Positions 1 through 14,621 are shown, counted from the first letter of the stretch. The stretch: DNA of 64,000 nt from Halictus rubicundus (GCF_050948215.1 NW_027488692.1:248001-312000); one strand, 5' to 3'. The notes: generated from the letters alone by a model not told the origin. A program made the numbers and translations.

Positions 1-304
1 TATCCTATCCTCTATCCTTTCCTATCATCTATCATCTATCCTCTATCCTATCCTATCTTCTATCCTATCCTATCCTCTATCCAATCAAATCCCCTATCCT
101 ATCCTCTATCCTATCCTATCATCTATCCTCTATCCTATCCAATCCTCTATCCTATCCTATCCTCTATCCTATCAAATCCCCTATCCTATCCTCTGTCCTA
201 TCCTATCCTCTATCCTATCCTATCCTCTATCCTATCCTATCCTCTATCCTATCCTATCCTCTATCCTATCCTATCCTCTATCCTATCCTATCCTCTATCT
301 TATC

Positions 305-1080
305 CTATCGTATATCCTATCCTCTATCCTATCCTATCCTATCCTCTATCCTATCCTATCTTCTATCCTATCCTATCCTCTATCCTATCCTATCCTCTAT
401 CCTATCCTATCTTTTATCCTATCCTATACTCTATCCTATCAAAACCCCTACCCTATCCTCTGTCCTATCCTATCCTCTATCCTATCCTATCCTCTATCCT
501 ATCCTATCCTCTATCCTCTATCCTATCCTATCCTCTATCCTATCCTATCCTCTATCCTATCCTATCGTCTATCCAATCCTCTATCCTATCCTATCGTCTA
601 TCCTATCCTATCCTCCATCCTATCCTATCCTCAATCCTATCCTTCCCTGTATCCTATCCAATCCTGTATCCTATCCTGTCCTCTATCCTATCCTATCCTG
701 TATCCTATCGTATCCTCTATCCTATCCTATCGTCTATCCTATCCAATCCTGTATCCTATCCTGTCCTCTATCCTATCCTATCCTCTATCCTATCGTATCC
801 TCTATCCTATCCTATCGTCTATCCTATCCTCTATCCCATCCAATCCTCTATCCTATCCTATCCTCTATCCTATCATATCCTCTATCCTATAATATCCTCT
901 ATCCTATCCTATCCTCCATCCAATCCTCTATCCTATCCTCTCCTCTATCCTATCCTATCCTCTATCCTATCCTATCTTCAATCCTATCCTATCCTCTATC
1001 CTATTAAATCCCCTATTCTATCCTCTGTCCTATCCTATCCTCTATCCTATCATATCCTCTATCCTATCCTATCCTCTATC
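305..1080 (+). repeat. Duplicated block, first copy (offset ~1.2 kb)
   Basis: This block matches 1510-2270. Shared markers are CTTTTATCC (411 and 1616), AAAACCCC (441 and 1646), CCTTCCCTG (641 and 1805) and CTTCAATCC (near 977 and 2170). The offset falls from 1205 to 1164 and returns to 1193, so several units were gained or lost after duplication. The edges are approximate. Confidence 0.65.
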
Positions 1081-1509
1081 CTATCCTATACTCTATCCTA
1101 TCCTATCCTCTATCCTATCCTATCGTCTATCCTATCCTCTATCCTATCCCATCCTCTATCCTATCCTATCCTCTGTCCTATCCTATCTTCTATCCTATCC
1201 TATCCTCTATCCTATCAAATCCCCTACCCTATCCTCTGTCCTATCCTATCCTCTATCCTATCCTATCCTCTATCCTATCCTATCCTCTATCCTATCCTGT
1301 CCTCCATCCTCTATCCTATCTTATCCTCTATCCTATCCTATCCTCTATCCTATCCTATCCTCTATCATATCCTATCCTCTATCCTATCCTATCCTCTATC
1401 CTATCCTGTCCTCTATCCTCTATCCTATCCTATCCTCTATCCTATCCTATCCTCTATCCTATCCTATCCTCTATCCTATCCTATCCTCTATCCTATCCTA
1501 TCCTCTATC

Positions 1510-2270
1510 CTATCCTATCGTCTATCCTATCCTCTATCCTATCCTATCCTCTATCCTATCCTATCTTCTATCCTATCCTATCCTCTATCCTATCCTATCC
1601 TCTATCCTATCCTATCTTTTATCCTATCCTATACTCTATCCTATCAAAACCCCTACCCTATCCTCTGTCCTATCCTATCCTCTATCCTATCCTATCCTCT
1701 ATCCTATCCTATCCTCTATCCTATCCTATCTTCTATCCTATCCTATCCTCTATCCTATCCTATCGTCTATCCAATCCTCTATCCAATCCTATCCTCAATC
1801 CTATCCTTCCCTGTATCCTATCCAATCCTGTATCCTATCCTGTCCTCTATCCTATCCTATCCTCTATCCTATCGTATCCTCTATCCTATCCTATCGTCTA
1901 TCCTATCCAATCCTGTATCCTATCCTGTCCTCTATCCCATCCTATCCTCTATCCTATCGTATCCTCTATCCTATCCTATCGTCTATCCTATCCTCTACCC
2001 CATCCAATCCTCTATCCTATCCTATCCTCTATCCTATCATATCCTCTATCCTATAATATCCTCTATCCTATCCTATCCTCTATCCAATCCTCTATCCTAT
2101 CCTATCCTCTATCCTATCCTCTATCCTATCCTATCCTCTATCCTATCCTATCCTCTATCCTATCCTATCTTCAATCCTATCCTATCCTCTATCCTATTAA
2201 ATCCCCTATTCTATCCTCTGTCCTATCCTATCCTCTATCCTATCCTATCCTCTATCCTATCCTATCCTCT
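1510..2270 (+). repeat. Duplicated block, second copy (offset ~1.2 kb)
   Basis: This is the partner of 305-1080. It also carries CTACCCCATCC at 1995, which is repeated at 5721 and ties its right part to the 3726-bp-offset series. It therefore overlaps the start of the next larger duplicated unit. Confidence 0.6.
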
Positions 2271-5200
2271 ATCCTATCCTATACTCTATCCTATCCTATC
2301 CTCTATCCTATCCTATCCTCTATCCTATCAAATCCCCTACCCTATCCTCTGTCCTATCCTATCCTCTATCCTATCCTATCCTCTATCCTATCCTATCCTC
2401 TATCCTATCCTATCCTCTATCCTCTATCCTATCTTATCCTCTATCCTATCCTATCCTCTATCCTATCGTATCCTCTATCCTATCCTATCGTCTATCCTAT
2501 CCAATCCTGTATCCTATCCTGTCCTCTATCCTATCCTATCCTCTATCCTATCGTATCCTCTATCCTATCCTATCGTCTATCCTATCCTCTATCCCATCCA
2601 ATCCTCTATCCTATCCTATCCTCTATCCTATCCTATCCTCTATCCTATCCTATCCTCTATCCTATCCTATCCTCTATACTATCCTATCGTCTATCCTATC
2701 TTCTATCCTATCCTATACTCTATCCTATCCTATCCTCCATCCTATCCTATCCTCAATCCTATCCTTTCCTGTAGCCTATCCAATCCTGTATCCTATCCTG
2801 TCCTCTATTCTATCCTACCCTCTATCCTATCCTATCCTCTATCCTATCCTATCCTCTATCCTATCCTATGCTCTATCCTATCCTATCGTCTATCCTATCC
2901 TCTATCCTATCCTATCAAATCCCCTATCCTATCCTCTGTCCTATCCTATCCTCTATCCTTTCCTATCCTCTATCCTATCCTATCCTCTTTCCTATCCTAT
3001 CATCTATCCTATCCTATCCTCTATCCTATCCTATCGTCTATCCTATCCTCTATCGTATCCTATCCTCTATCCTATCCTATCCTCTATCCTATCCTATCCT
3101 CTATCCTATCCTATCCTCTATCCTATCCTATCATCTATCCTCTATCCGATCCTATCTTCTATCCTATCCTATCCTCTATCCAATCAAATACCCTATCCTA
3201 TCCTCTATCCTATCCTATCCTCTATCCTATCCTATCGTCTATCCAATCCTCTATCCTATCCTATCCTCTATCCTATCCTATCCTCCATCCTATCCTATCC
3301 TCTATCCTATCCTATCTTCAATCCTATCCTATCCTCTATCCTATTAAATCCCCTATTCTATCCTCTGTCCTATCCTATCCTCTATCCTATCCTATCCTCT
3401 ATCCTATCCTATCCTCTATCCTATCCTATACTCTATCCTATCCTATCCTCTATCCTATCCTATCGTCTATCCTATCCTCTATCCTATCCTATCCTCTATC
3501 CTATCCTATCCTCTATCCTATCCTATCTTCTATCCTATCCTATCCTCCATCCTATCCTATCCTCTATCCTATCCTATCTTCAATCCTATCCTATCCTCTA
3601 TCCTATCAAATCCCCTATTCTATCCTCTGTCCTATCCTATCCTCTATCCTATCCTATCCTCTATCCTATCCTATCCTCTATCCTATCCTATACTCTATCC
3701 TATCCTATCCTCTATCCTATCCTATCGTCTATCCTATCCTCTATCCTATCCTATACTCTATCCTATCCTATCCTCTATCCTATCCTATCGTCTATCCTAT
3801 CCTCTATCCTATCCTATACTCTATCCTATCCTATCCTCTATCCTATCCTATCTTCTATCCTATCCTATCCTCTATCCTATCAAATCCCCTACCCTATCCT
3901 CTGTCCTATCGTATCCTCTATCCTATCCTATCCTCTATCCTATCCTATCCTCTATCCTATACTATCCTCTATCCTATCAAATCCCCTATCCTATCTCTGT
4001 CCTATCCTATCCTCTATCCTATCCTATCCTCTATCCTATCCTATCCTCTATCATATCCTATCGTCTATCCTATCCTCTATCCTATCCTATCTTCTATCCT
4101 ATCCTATCCTCTATCCTATCAAATCCCCTATCCTATCCTCTATCCTATCCTATCCTCTATCCTCTATCCTATCCAATCCTCTATCCTATCCTATCATCTA
4201 TCCTATCAAATCCCCTATCCTATCCTCTGTCCTATCCTATCCTCTATCCTATCCTATCCTCTATACTATCCTATCGTCTATCCTATCCTCTATCCTATCC
4301 TATACTCTATCCTATCCTATCCTGCATCCTACCCTATCCTCAATCCTATCCTTTCCTGTATCCTATCCAATCCTGTATCCTATCCTGTCCTCTATTCTAT
4401 CCTACCCTCTATCCTATCCTATCCTCTATCCTATCCTATCCTCTAACCTATCCTATGCTCTATCCTATCCTATCGTCTATCCTATCCTCTATCCTATCCT
4501 ATCAAATCCCCTATCCTATCCTCTGTCCTATCATATCCTCTATCCTATAATATCCTCTATCCTATCCTATCCTCTATCCTATCCTATCCTCTATCCTATC
4601 CTATCCTCTATCCTATCCTATCTTCAATCCTATCCTATCCTCTATCCTATTAAATCCCCTATTCTATCCTCTGTCCTATCCTATCCCCTATCCTATCCTA
4701 TCCTCTATCCTATCCTATCCTCTATCCTATCCTATACTCTATCCTATCCTATCCTCTATCCTATCCTATCGTCTATCCTATCCTCTATCCTATCCTATCC
4801 TCTATCCTATCCTATCCTCTGTCCTATGCTATCTTCTATCCTATCCTATCCTCTATCCTATCAAATCCCCAACCCTATCCTCTGTCCTATCCTATCCTCT
4901 ATCCTATCCTATCCTCTATCCTATCCTATCCTCTATCCTATCCTATCCTCTATCCAATCCTATCCTGTATCCTATCCTATCCTCTATCCTCTATCCTATC
5001 TTATCCTCTATCCTATCCTATCCTCTATCCTATCCTATCCTCTATCCTATCCTATACTCTATCCTATCCTATCCTCTATCCTATCCTATCGTCTATCCTA
5101 TCCTCTATCCTATCCTATCCTCTATCCTATCCTATCCTCTGTCCTATTCTATCTTCTATCCTATCCTATCCTCTATCCTATCAAATCCCCTACCCTATCC

Positions 5201-5694
5201 TCTGTCCTATCCTATCCTCTATCCTATCCTATCCTCTATCCTATCCTATCCTCTATCCTATCCTATCCTCTATCCTCTATCCTATCTTATCCTCTATCCT
5301 ATCCTATCCTCTATCCTATCGTATCCTCTATCCTATCCTATCGTCTATCCTATCCAATCCTGTATCCTATCCTGTCCTCTATCCTATCCTATCCTCTATC
5401 CTATCGTATCCTCTATCCTATCCTATCGTCTATCCTATCCTCTATCCCATCCAATCCTCTATCCTATCCTATCCTCTATCCTATCCTATCCTCTATCCTA
5501 TCCTATCCTCTATCCTATCCTATCCTCTATACTATCCTATCGTCTATCCTATCCTCTATCCTATCCTATACTCTATCCTATCCTATCCTCCATCCTATCC
5601 TATCCTCAATCCTATCCTTTCCTGTATCCTATCCAATCCTGTATCCTATCCTGTCCTCTATTCTATCCTACCCTCTATCCTATCCTATCCTCTA
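1969..5694 (+). repeat. Higher-order block U1 (3726 bp)
   Basis: U1 is the first of three adjacent related blocks. Markers recurring 3726 bp downstream include CTACCCCATCC (1995/5721), CTTCAATCC (2170/5896), CCTGTAGCC (2773/6499), the ATG variant (2868/6594) and CAAATACCC (3186/6912). From about 4091 the offset to the next block is 3453 (ATG variants 4826/8279; 5624/9077). U1 holds one complete 832-bp module. The left edge is set where CGTATCC upstream no longer matches the copy. Confidence 0.8.
3994..4838 (+). repeat. 832-bp module, copy 1
   Basis: The module runs from the 1-base-deleted marker TATCTCTGTCC (TCTCTGT at 3994) through CCTATGCTC (ATG 4455, +461) to CTATGCTATCTTC (ATG 4826, +832). 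CCTGCATCC, CTACCC and CTTTCCTGTATCC lie between. It sits inside U1. This copy has CTAACC just before 4455, shared with copy 2. Confidence 0.8.
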
Positions 5695-8600
5695 TCCTAT
5701 CCTATCGTCTATCCTATCCTCTACCCCATCCAATCCTCTATCCTATCCTATCCTCTATCCTATCATATCCTCTATCCTATAATATCCTCTATCCTATCCT
5801 ATCCTCTATCCAATCCTCTATCCTATCCTATCCTCTATCCTATCCTCTATCCTATCCTATCCTCTATCCTATCCTATCCTCTATCCTATCCTATCTTCAA
5901 TCCTATCCTATCCTCTATCCTATTAAATCCCCTATTCTATCCTCTGTCCTATCCTATCCTCTATCCTATCCTATCCTCTATCCTATCCTATCCTCTATCC
6001 TATCCTATACTCTATCCTATCCTATCCTCTATCCTATCCTATCCTCTATCCTATCAAATCCCCTACCCTATCCTCTGTCCTATCCTATCCTCTATCCTAT
6101 CCTATCCTCTATCCTATCCTATCCTCTATCCTATCCTATCCTCTATCCTCTATCCTATCTTATCCTCTATCCTATCCTATCCTCTATCCTATCGTATCCT
6201 CTATCCTATCCTATCGTCTATCCTATCCAATCCTGTATCCTATCCTGTCCTCTATCCTATCCTATCCTCTATCCTATCGTATCCTCTATCCTATCCTATC
6301 GTCTATCCTATCCTCTATCCCATCCAATCCTCTATCCTATCCTATCCTCTATCCTATCCTATCCTCTATCCTATCCTATCCTCTATCCTATCCTATCCTC
6401 TATACTATCCTATCGTCTATCCTATCCTCTATCCTATCCTATACTCTATCCTATCCTATCCTCCATCCTATCCTATCCTCAATCCTATCCTTTCCTGTAG
6501 CCTATCCAATCCTGTATCCTATCCTGTCCTCTATTCTATCCTACCCTCTATCCTATCCTATCCTCTATCCTATCCTATCCTCTATCCTATCCTATGCTCT
6601 ATCCTATCCTATCGTCTATCCTATCCTCTATCCTATCCTATCAAATCCCCTATCCTATCCTCTGTCCTATCCTATCCTCTATCCTTTCCTATCCTCTATC
6701 CTATCCTATCCTCTTTCCTATCCTATCATCTATCCTATCCTATCCTCTATCCTATCCTATCGTCTATCCTATCCTCTATCGTATCCTATCCTCTATCCTA
6801 TCCTATCCTCTATCCTATCCTATCCTCTATCCTATCCTATCCTCTATCCTATCCTATCATCTATCCTCTATCCGATCCTATCTTCTATCCTATCCTATCC
6901 TCTATCCAATCAAATACCCTATCCTATCCTCTATCCTATCCTATCCTCTATCCTATCCTATCGTCTATCCAATCCTCTATCCTATCCTATCCTCTATCCT
7001 ATCCTATCCTCCATCCTATCCTATCCTCTATCCTATCCTATCTTCAATCCTATCCTATCCTCTATCCTATTAAATCCCCTATTCTATCCTCTGTCCTATC
7101 CTATCCTCTATCCTATCCTATCCTCTATCCTATCCTATCCTCTATCCTATCCTATACTCTATCCTATCCTATCCTCTATCCTATCCTATCGTCTATCCTA
7201 TCCTCTATCCTATCCTATCCTCTATCCTATCCTATCCTCTATCCTATCCTATCTTCTATCCTATCCTATCCTCCATCCTATCCTATCCTCTATCCTATCC
7301 TATCTTCAATCCTATCCTATCCTCTATCCTATCAAATCCCCTATTCTATCCTCTGTCCTATCCTATCCTCTATCCTATCCTATCCTCTATCCTATCCTAT
7401 CCTCTATCCTATCCTATACTCTATCCTATCCTATCCTCTATCCTATCCTATCGTCTATCCTATCCTCTATCCTATCCTATACTCTATCCTATCCTATCCT
7501 CTATCCTATCCTATCGTCTATCCTATCCTCTATCCTATCCTATCTTCTATCCTATCCTATCCTGTATCCTATCAAATCCCCTATCCTATCCTCTATCCTA
7601 TCCTATCCTCTATCCTCTATCCTATCCAATCCTCTATCCTATCCTATCATCTATCCTATCAAATCCCCTATCCTATCCTCTGTCCTATCCTATCCTCTAT
7701 CCTATCCTATCCTCTATACTATCCTATCGTCTATCCTATCCTCTATCCTATCCTATACTCTATCCTATCCTATCCTGCATCCTACCCTATCCTCAATCCT
7801 ATCCTTTCCTGTATCCTATCCAATCCTGTATCCTATCCTGTCCTCTATTCTATCCTACCCTCTATCCTATCCTATCCTCTATCCTATCCTATCCTCTAAC
7901 CTATCCTATGCTCTATCCTATCCTATCGTCTATCCTATCCTCTATCCTATCCTATCAAATCCCCTATCCTATCCTCTGTCCTATCATATCCTCTATCCTA
8001 TAATATCCTCTATCCTATCCTATCCTCTATCCTATCCTATCCTCTATCCTATCCTATCCTCTATCCTATCCTATCTTCAATCCTATCCTATCCTCTATCC
8101 TATTAAATCCCCTATTCTATCCTCTGTCCTATCCTATCCCCTATCCTATCCTATCCTCTATCCTATCCTATCCTCTATCCTATCCTATACTCTATCCTAT
8201 CCTATCCTCTATCCTATCCTATCGTCTATCCTATCCTCTATCCTATCCTATCCTCTATCCTATCCTATCCTCTGTCCTATGCTATCTTCTATCCTATCCT
8301 ATCCTCTATCCTATCAAATCCCCAACCCTATCCTCTGTCCTATCCTATCCTCTATCCTATCCTATCCTCTATCCTATCCTATCCTCTATCCTATCCTATC
8401 CTCTATCCAATCCTATCCTGTATCCTATCCTATCCTCTATCCTCTATCCTATCTTATCCTCTATCCTATCCTATCCTCTATCCTATCCTATCCTCTATCC
8501 TATCCTATACTCTATCCTATCCTATCCTCTATCCTATCCTATCGTCTATCCTATCCTCTATCCTATCCTATCCTCTATCCTATCCTATCCTCTGTCCTAT

Positions 8601-9147
8601 TCTATCTTCTATCCTATCCTATCCTCTATCCTATCAAATCCCCTACCCTATCCTCTGTCCTATCCTATCCTCTATCCTATCCTATCCTCTATCCTATCCT
8701 ATCCTCTATCCTATCCTATCCTCTATCCTCTATCCTATCTTATCCTCTATCCTATCCTATCCTCTATCCTATCGTATCCTCTATCCTATCCTATCGTCTA
8801 TCCTATCCAATCCTGTATCCTATCCTGTCCTCTATCCTATCCTATCCTCTATCCTATCGTATCCTCTATCCTATCCTATCGTCTATCCTATCCTCTATCC
8901 CATCCAATCCTCTATCCTATCCTATCCTCTATCCTATCCTATCCTCTATCCTATCCTATCCTCTATCCTATCCTATCCTCTATACTATCCTATCGTCTAT
9001 CCTATCCTCTATCCTATCCTATACTCTATCCTATCCTATCCTCCATCCTATCCTATCCTCAATCCTATCCTTTCCTGTATCCTATCCAATCCTGTATCCT
9101 ATCCTGTCCTCTATTCTATCCTACCCTCTATCCTATCCTATCCTCTA
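5695..9147 (+). repeat. Higher-order block U2, a copy of U1 with a 273-bp deletion
   Basis: U2 follows U1 at offset 3726 until about 7544, where it jumps to the equivalent of 4091 and continues at offset 3453. It therefore lacks 273 bp corresponding to about 3819-4091 of U1. The missing part contained the TATCTCTGTCC marker, so U2 is the one block in this series without it. The right edge is inferred as U1's end plus 3453. Confidence 0.78.
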
Positions 9148-11360
9148 TCCTATCCTATCCTCTATCCTATCCTATGCTCTATCCTATCCTATCGTCTATC
9201 CTATCCTCTATCCTATCCTATCAAATCCCCTATCCTATCCTCTGTCCTATCCTATCCTCTATCCTTTCCTATCCTCTATCCTATCCTATCCTCTTTCCTA
9301 TCCTATCATCTATCCTATCCTATCCTCTATCCTATCCTATCGTCTATCCTATCCTCTATCGTATCCTATCCTCTATCCTATCCTATCCTCTATCCTATCC
9401 TATCCTCTATCCTATCCTATCCTCTATCCTATCCTATCTTCTATCCTATCCTATCCTCTATCCTATCCTATCCCCTATCCTATCCTCTATCCTATCCTAT
9501 CATCTATCCTCTATCCGATCCTATCTTCTATCCTATCCTATCCTCTATCCAATCAAATACCCTATCCTATCCTCTATCCTATCCTATCCTCTATCCTATC
9601 CTATCGTCTATCCAATCCTCTATCCTATCCTATCCTCTATCCTATCCTATCCTCCATCCTATCCTATCCTCTATCCTATCCTATCTTCAATCCTATCCTA
9701 TCCTCTATCCTATTAAATCCCCTATTCTATCCTCTGTCCTATCCTATCCTCTATCCTATCCTATCCTCTATCCTATCCTATCCTCTATCCTATCCTATAC
9801 TCTATCCTATCCTATCCTCTATCCTATCCTATCGTCTATCCTATCCTCTATCCTATCCTATCCTCTATCCTATCCTATCCTATCTTCTATCCTATCCTAT
9901 CCTCCATCCTATCCTATCCTCTATCCTATCCTATCTTCAATCCTATCCTATCCTCTATCCTATCAAATCCCCTATTCTATCCTCTGTCCTATCCTATCCT
10001 CTATCCTATCCTATCCTCTATCCTATCCTATCCTCTATCCTATCCTATACTCTATCCTATCCTATCCTCTATCCTATCCTATCGTCTATCCTATCCTCTA
10101 TCCTATCCTATACTCTATCCTATCCTATCCTCTATCCTATCCTATCGTCTATCCTATCCTCTATCCTATCCTATACTCTATCCTATCCTATCCTCTATCC
10201 TATCATATCTTCTATCCTATCCTATCCTCTATCCTATCAAATCCCCTACCCTATCCTCTGTCCTATCGTATCCTCTATCCTATCCTATCCTCTATCCTAT
10301 CCTATCCTCTATCCTATACTATCCTCTATCCTATCAAATCCCCTATCCTATCTCTGTCCTATCCTATCCTCTATCCTATCCTATCCTCTATCCTATCCTA
10401 TCCTCTATCATATCCTATCGTCTATCCTATCCTCTATCCTATCCTATCTTCTATCCTATCCTATCCTCTATCCTATCAAATCCCCTATCCTATCCTCTAT
10501 CCTATCCTATCCTCTATCCTCTATCCTATCCAATCCTCTATCCTATCCTATCATCTATCCTATCAAATCCCCTATCCTATCCTCTGTCCTATCCTATCCT
10601 CTATCCTATCCTATCCTCTATACTATCCTATCGTCTATCCTATCCTCTATCCTATCCTATACTCTATCCTATCCTATCCTGCATCCTACCCTATCCTCAA
10701 TCCTATCCTTTCCTGTATCCTATCCAATCCTGTATCCTATCCTGTCCTCTATTCTATCCTACCCTCTATCCTATCCTATCCTCTATCCTATCCTATCCTC
10801 TAACCTATCCTATGCTCTATCCTATCCTATCGTCTATCCTATCCTCTATCCTATCCTATCAAATCCCCTATCCTATCCTCTGTCCTATCATATCCTCTAT
10901 CCTATAATATCCTCTATCCTATCCTATCCTCTATCCTATCCTATCCTCTATCCTATCCTATCCTCTATCCTATCCTATCTTCAATCCTATCCTATCCTCT
11001 ATCCTATTAAATCCCCTATTCTATCCTCTGTCCTATCCTATCCCCTATCCTATCCTATCCTCTATCCTATCCTATCCTCTATCCTATCCTATACTCTATC
11101 CTATCCTATCCTCTATCCTATCCTATCGTCTATCCTATCCTCTATCCTATCCTATCCTCTATCCTATCCTATCCTCTGTCCTATGCTATCTTCTATCCTA
11201 TCCTATCCTCTATCCTATCAAATCCCCAACCCTATCCTCTGTCCTATCCTATCCTCTATCCTATCCTATCCTCTATCCTATCCTATCCTCTATCCTATCC
11301 TATCCTCTATCCAATCCTATCCTCTATCCTATCCTATCCTCTATCCTCTATCCTATCTTA
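9148..11360 (+). repeat. Higher-order block U3
   Basis: The ATG variant of U2 at 6594 recurs at 9174 and CAAATACCC of 6912 recurs at 9555. The distance between the two markers is 63 bp longer here than in U1 and U2, an insertion of satellite between them. U3 retains the TATCTCTGTCC marker (10351, 6357 bp after the U1 copy) and the second ATG variant (11183, also 6357 bp after 4826), so it derives from an undeleted U1-like block and not from U2. It diverges from U1 about 180 bp after 11183. Confidence 0.72.
10351..11195 (+). repeat. 832-bp module, copy 2
   Basis: Markers lie at 10351, 10812 (+461) and 11183 (+832). It carries the same CTAACC variant before the +461 marker as the copy at 3994, supporting descent of U3 from a U1-like block. 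Confidence 0.8.
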
Positions 11361-12299
11361 TCCTCTATCCTATCCTATCCTCTATCCTATCCTATCTTCT
11401 ATCCTATCCTATCCTCTATCCTATCAAATCCCCTACCCTATCCTCTGTCCTATCCTATCCTCTATCCTATCCTATCCTCTATCCTATCCTATCCTCTATC
11501 CTATCCTATACTCTATCCTATCCTATCCTGCATCCTACCCTATCCTCAATCCTATCCTTTCCTGTATCCTATCCAATCCTGTATCCTATCCTGTCCTCTA
11601 TTCTATCCTACCCTCTATCCTATCCTATCCTCTATCCTATCCTATCCTCTATCCTATCCTATGCTCTATCCTATCCTATCGTCTATCCTGTCCTCTATCC
11701 TATCCTATCAAATCCCCTATCCTATCCTCTGTCCTATCATATCCTCTATCCTATAATATCCTCTATCCTATCCTATCCTCTATCCTATCCTATCTTCAAT
11801 CCTATCCTATCCTCTATCCTATCAAATCCCCTATTCTATCCTCTGTCCTATCCTATCCTCTATCCTATCCTATCCTCTATCCTATCCTATCCTCTATCCT
11901 ATCCTATCTTCTATCCTATCCTATCCTCTATCCTATCAAATCCCCTACCCTATCCTCTGTCCTATCCTATCCTCTATCCTATCCTATCCTCTATCCTATC
12001 CTATCCTCTATCCTATCCTATACTCTATCCTATCCTATCCTGCATCCTACCCTATCCTCAATCCTATCCTTTCCTGTATCCTATCCAATCCTGTATCCTA
12101 TCCTGTCCTCTATTCTATCCTACCCTCTATCCTATCCTATCCTCTATCCTATCCTATCCTCTATCCTATCCTATGCTCTATCCTATCCTATCGTCTATCC
12201 TATCCTCTATCCTATCCTATCAAATCCCCTATCCTATCCTCTGTCCTATCATATCCTCTATCCTATAATATCCTCTATCCTATCCTATCCTCTATCCTA

Positions 12300-13634
12300 T
12301 CCTATCCTGTATCCTATCCTATCCTCTATCCTATCAAATCCCCAACCCTATCCTCTGTCCTATCCTATCCTCTATCCTATCCTATCCTCTATCCTATCCT
12401 ATCCTCTATCCTATCCTATCCTCTATCCAATCCTATCCTCTATCCTATCCTATCCTCTATCCTCTATCCTATCTTATCCTCTATCCTATCCTATCCTCTA
12501 TCCTATCCTATCTTCTATCCTATCCTATCCTCTATCCTATCAAATCCCCTACCCTATCCTCTGTCCTATCCTATCCTCTATCCTATCCTATCCTCTATCC
12601 TATCCTATCCTCTATCCTATCCTATACTCTATCCTATCCTATCCTGCATCCTACCCTATCCTCAATCCTATCCTTTCCTGTATCCTATCCAATCCTGTAT
12701 CCTATCCTGTCCTGTATTCTATCCTACCCTCTATCCTATCCTATCCTCTATCCTATCCTATCCTCTATCCTATCCTATGCTCTATCCTATCCTATCGTCT
12801 ATCCTATCCTCTATCCTATCCTATCAAATCCCCTATCCTATCCTCTGTCCTATCATATCCTCTATCCTATAATATCCTCTATCCTATCCTATCCTCTATC
12901 CTATCCTATCCTGTATCCTATCCTATCCTCTATCCTATCCTATCTTCAATCCTATCCTATCCTCTATCCTATTAAATCCCCTATTCTATCCTCTGTCCTA
13001 TCCTATCCCCTATCCTATCCTATCCTCTATCCTATCCTATCCTCTATCCTATCCTATACTCTATCCTATCCTATCCTCTATCCTATCAAATCCCCAACCC
13101 TATCCTCTGTCCTATCCTATCCTCTATCCTATCCTATCCTCTATCCTATCCTATCCTCTATCCTATCCTATCCTCTATCCAATCCTATCCTCTATCCTAT
13201 CCTATCCTCTATCCTCTATCCTCTATCCTATCTTATCCTCTATCCTATCCTATCCTCTATCCTATCCTATCTTCTATCCTATCCTATCCTCTATCCTATC
13301 AAATCCCCTACCCTATCCTCTGTCCTATCCTATCCTCTATCCTATCCTATCCTCTATCCTATCCTATCCTCTATCCTATCCTATCATCTATCCTATCCTA
13401 TCCTCTATCCTATCCTGTCCTCTATCCTCTATCCTATCCTATCCTCTATCCTATCAAATCCCCTATCCTATCCTCTGTCCTATCCTATCCTCTATCCTAT
13501 CCTATCCTCTATCCTATCCTATCCTCTATCGTATCCTATCCTCTATCCTATCCTATCCTCTATCCTATCCTATCTTCTATCCTATCCTATTCTCTATCCT
13601 ATCAAATCCCCTATCCTATCCTCTATCCTATCCT
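12300..13634 (+). repeat. Satellite stretch with scattered variant markers
   Basis: This is ordinary array between larger blocks. It contains AAATCCCCAACCC near 12345 and 13088, CCTGCATCC near 12644, an ATG variant at about 12778 and ATTAAATCC near 12972. Its variants resemble those following 11183 and 17353, so it is probably a further degenerate copy of that region. I see no coding or RNA signal. Confidence 0.6.
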
Positions 13635-14095
13635 ATCATCTATCCTCTATCCTATCCAATCCTCTATCCTATCCTATCCTCTATCCTATCAAATCCCCTA
13701 TCCTATCCTCTGTCCTATCCTATCCTCTATCCTATCCTATCCTCTATCCTATCCTATCCTCTATCCTATCCTATCCTCTATCCTATCCTATCGTCTATCC
13801 AATCCTCTATCCTATCCTATCCTCTATCCTATCCTATCCTCCATCCCATCCTATCCTCAATCCTATCCTTCCCTGTATCCTATCCAATCCTGTATCCTAT
13901 CCTGTCCTCTATCCTATCCTATCCTCTATCCTATCGTATCCTCTATCCTATCCTATCGTCTATCCTATCCTCTATCCCATCCAATCCTCTATCCTATCCT
14001 ATCCTCTATCCTATCATATCCTCTATCCTATAATATCCTCTATCCTATCCTATCCTCTATCAAATCCTCTATCCTATCCTATCCTCTATCCTATC
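13635..14095 (+). repeat. 526-bp-offset tandem duplication, first copy
   Basis: Three markers recur exactly 526 bp downstream: AAATCCCC (13691/14217), CTTCCCTG (13868/14394) and CAAATCCTC (14061/14587). Confidence 0.72.
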
Positions 14096-14160
14096 CTCTA
14101 TCCTATCCTATCCTCTATCCTATCCTATATTCTATCCTATCCTATCCTCTATCCTATCCT

Positions 14161-14621
14161 ATCATCTATCCTCTATCCTATCCAATCCTCTATCCTATCC
14201 TATCCTCTATCGTATCAAATCCCCTATCCTATCCTCTGTCCTATCCTATCCTCTATCCTATCCTATCCTCTATCCTATCCTATCCTCTATCCTATCCTAT
14301 CCTCTATCCTATCCTATCGTCTATCCAATCCTCTATCCTATCCTATCCTCTATCCTATCCTATCCTCCATCCTATCCTATCCTCAATCCTATCCTTCCCT
14401 GTATCCTATCCAATCCTGTATCCTATCCTGTCCTCTATCCTATCCTATCCTCTATCCTATCGTATCCTCTATCCTATCCTATCGTCTATCCTATCCTCTA
14501 TCCCATCCAATCCTCTATCCTATCCTATCCTCTATCCTATCATATCCTCTATCCTATAATATCCTCTATCCTATCCTATCCTCTATCAAATCCTCTATCC
14601 TATCCTATCCTCTATCCTATC
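14161..14621 (+). repeat. 526-bp-offset tandem duplication, second copy
   Basis: Partner of 13635-14095. It differs by a CGTATCAAAT change just before 14217. On its right it runs into a different local duplication of 252 bp. Confidence 0.7.

Noticed and set aside
4549..4560. Promoter-like TATAAT in the recurrent CCTATAATATCC variant
   Set aside because: It recurs many times as a one-base variant of the satellite, with no -35 element, gene or other context.
8279..12268. A 1329-codon open frame, and other long + strand frames (44346-48092, 32909-35227, 39535-41640, 51204-53192 and shorter ones), as protein genes
   Set aside because: They are pure translation of the stop-free satellite. Starts are chance ATG or GTG variants, stops are chance TAA or TGA variants, and all frames give the same I/L/S/Y/P cycle. 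There is no codon bias, domain or start context, and duplicate copies gain or lose stops freely.
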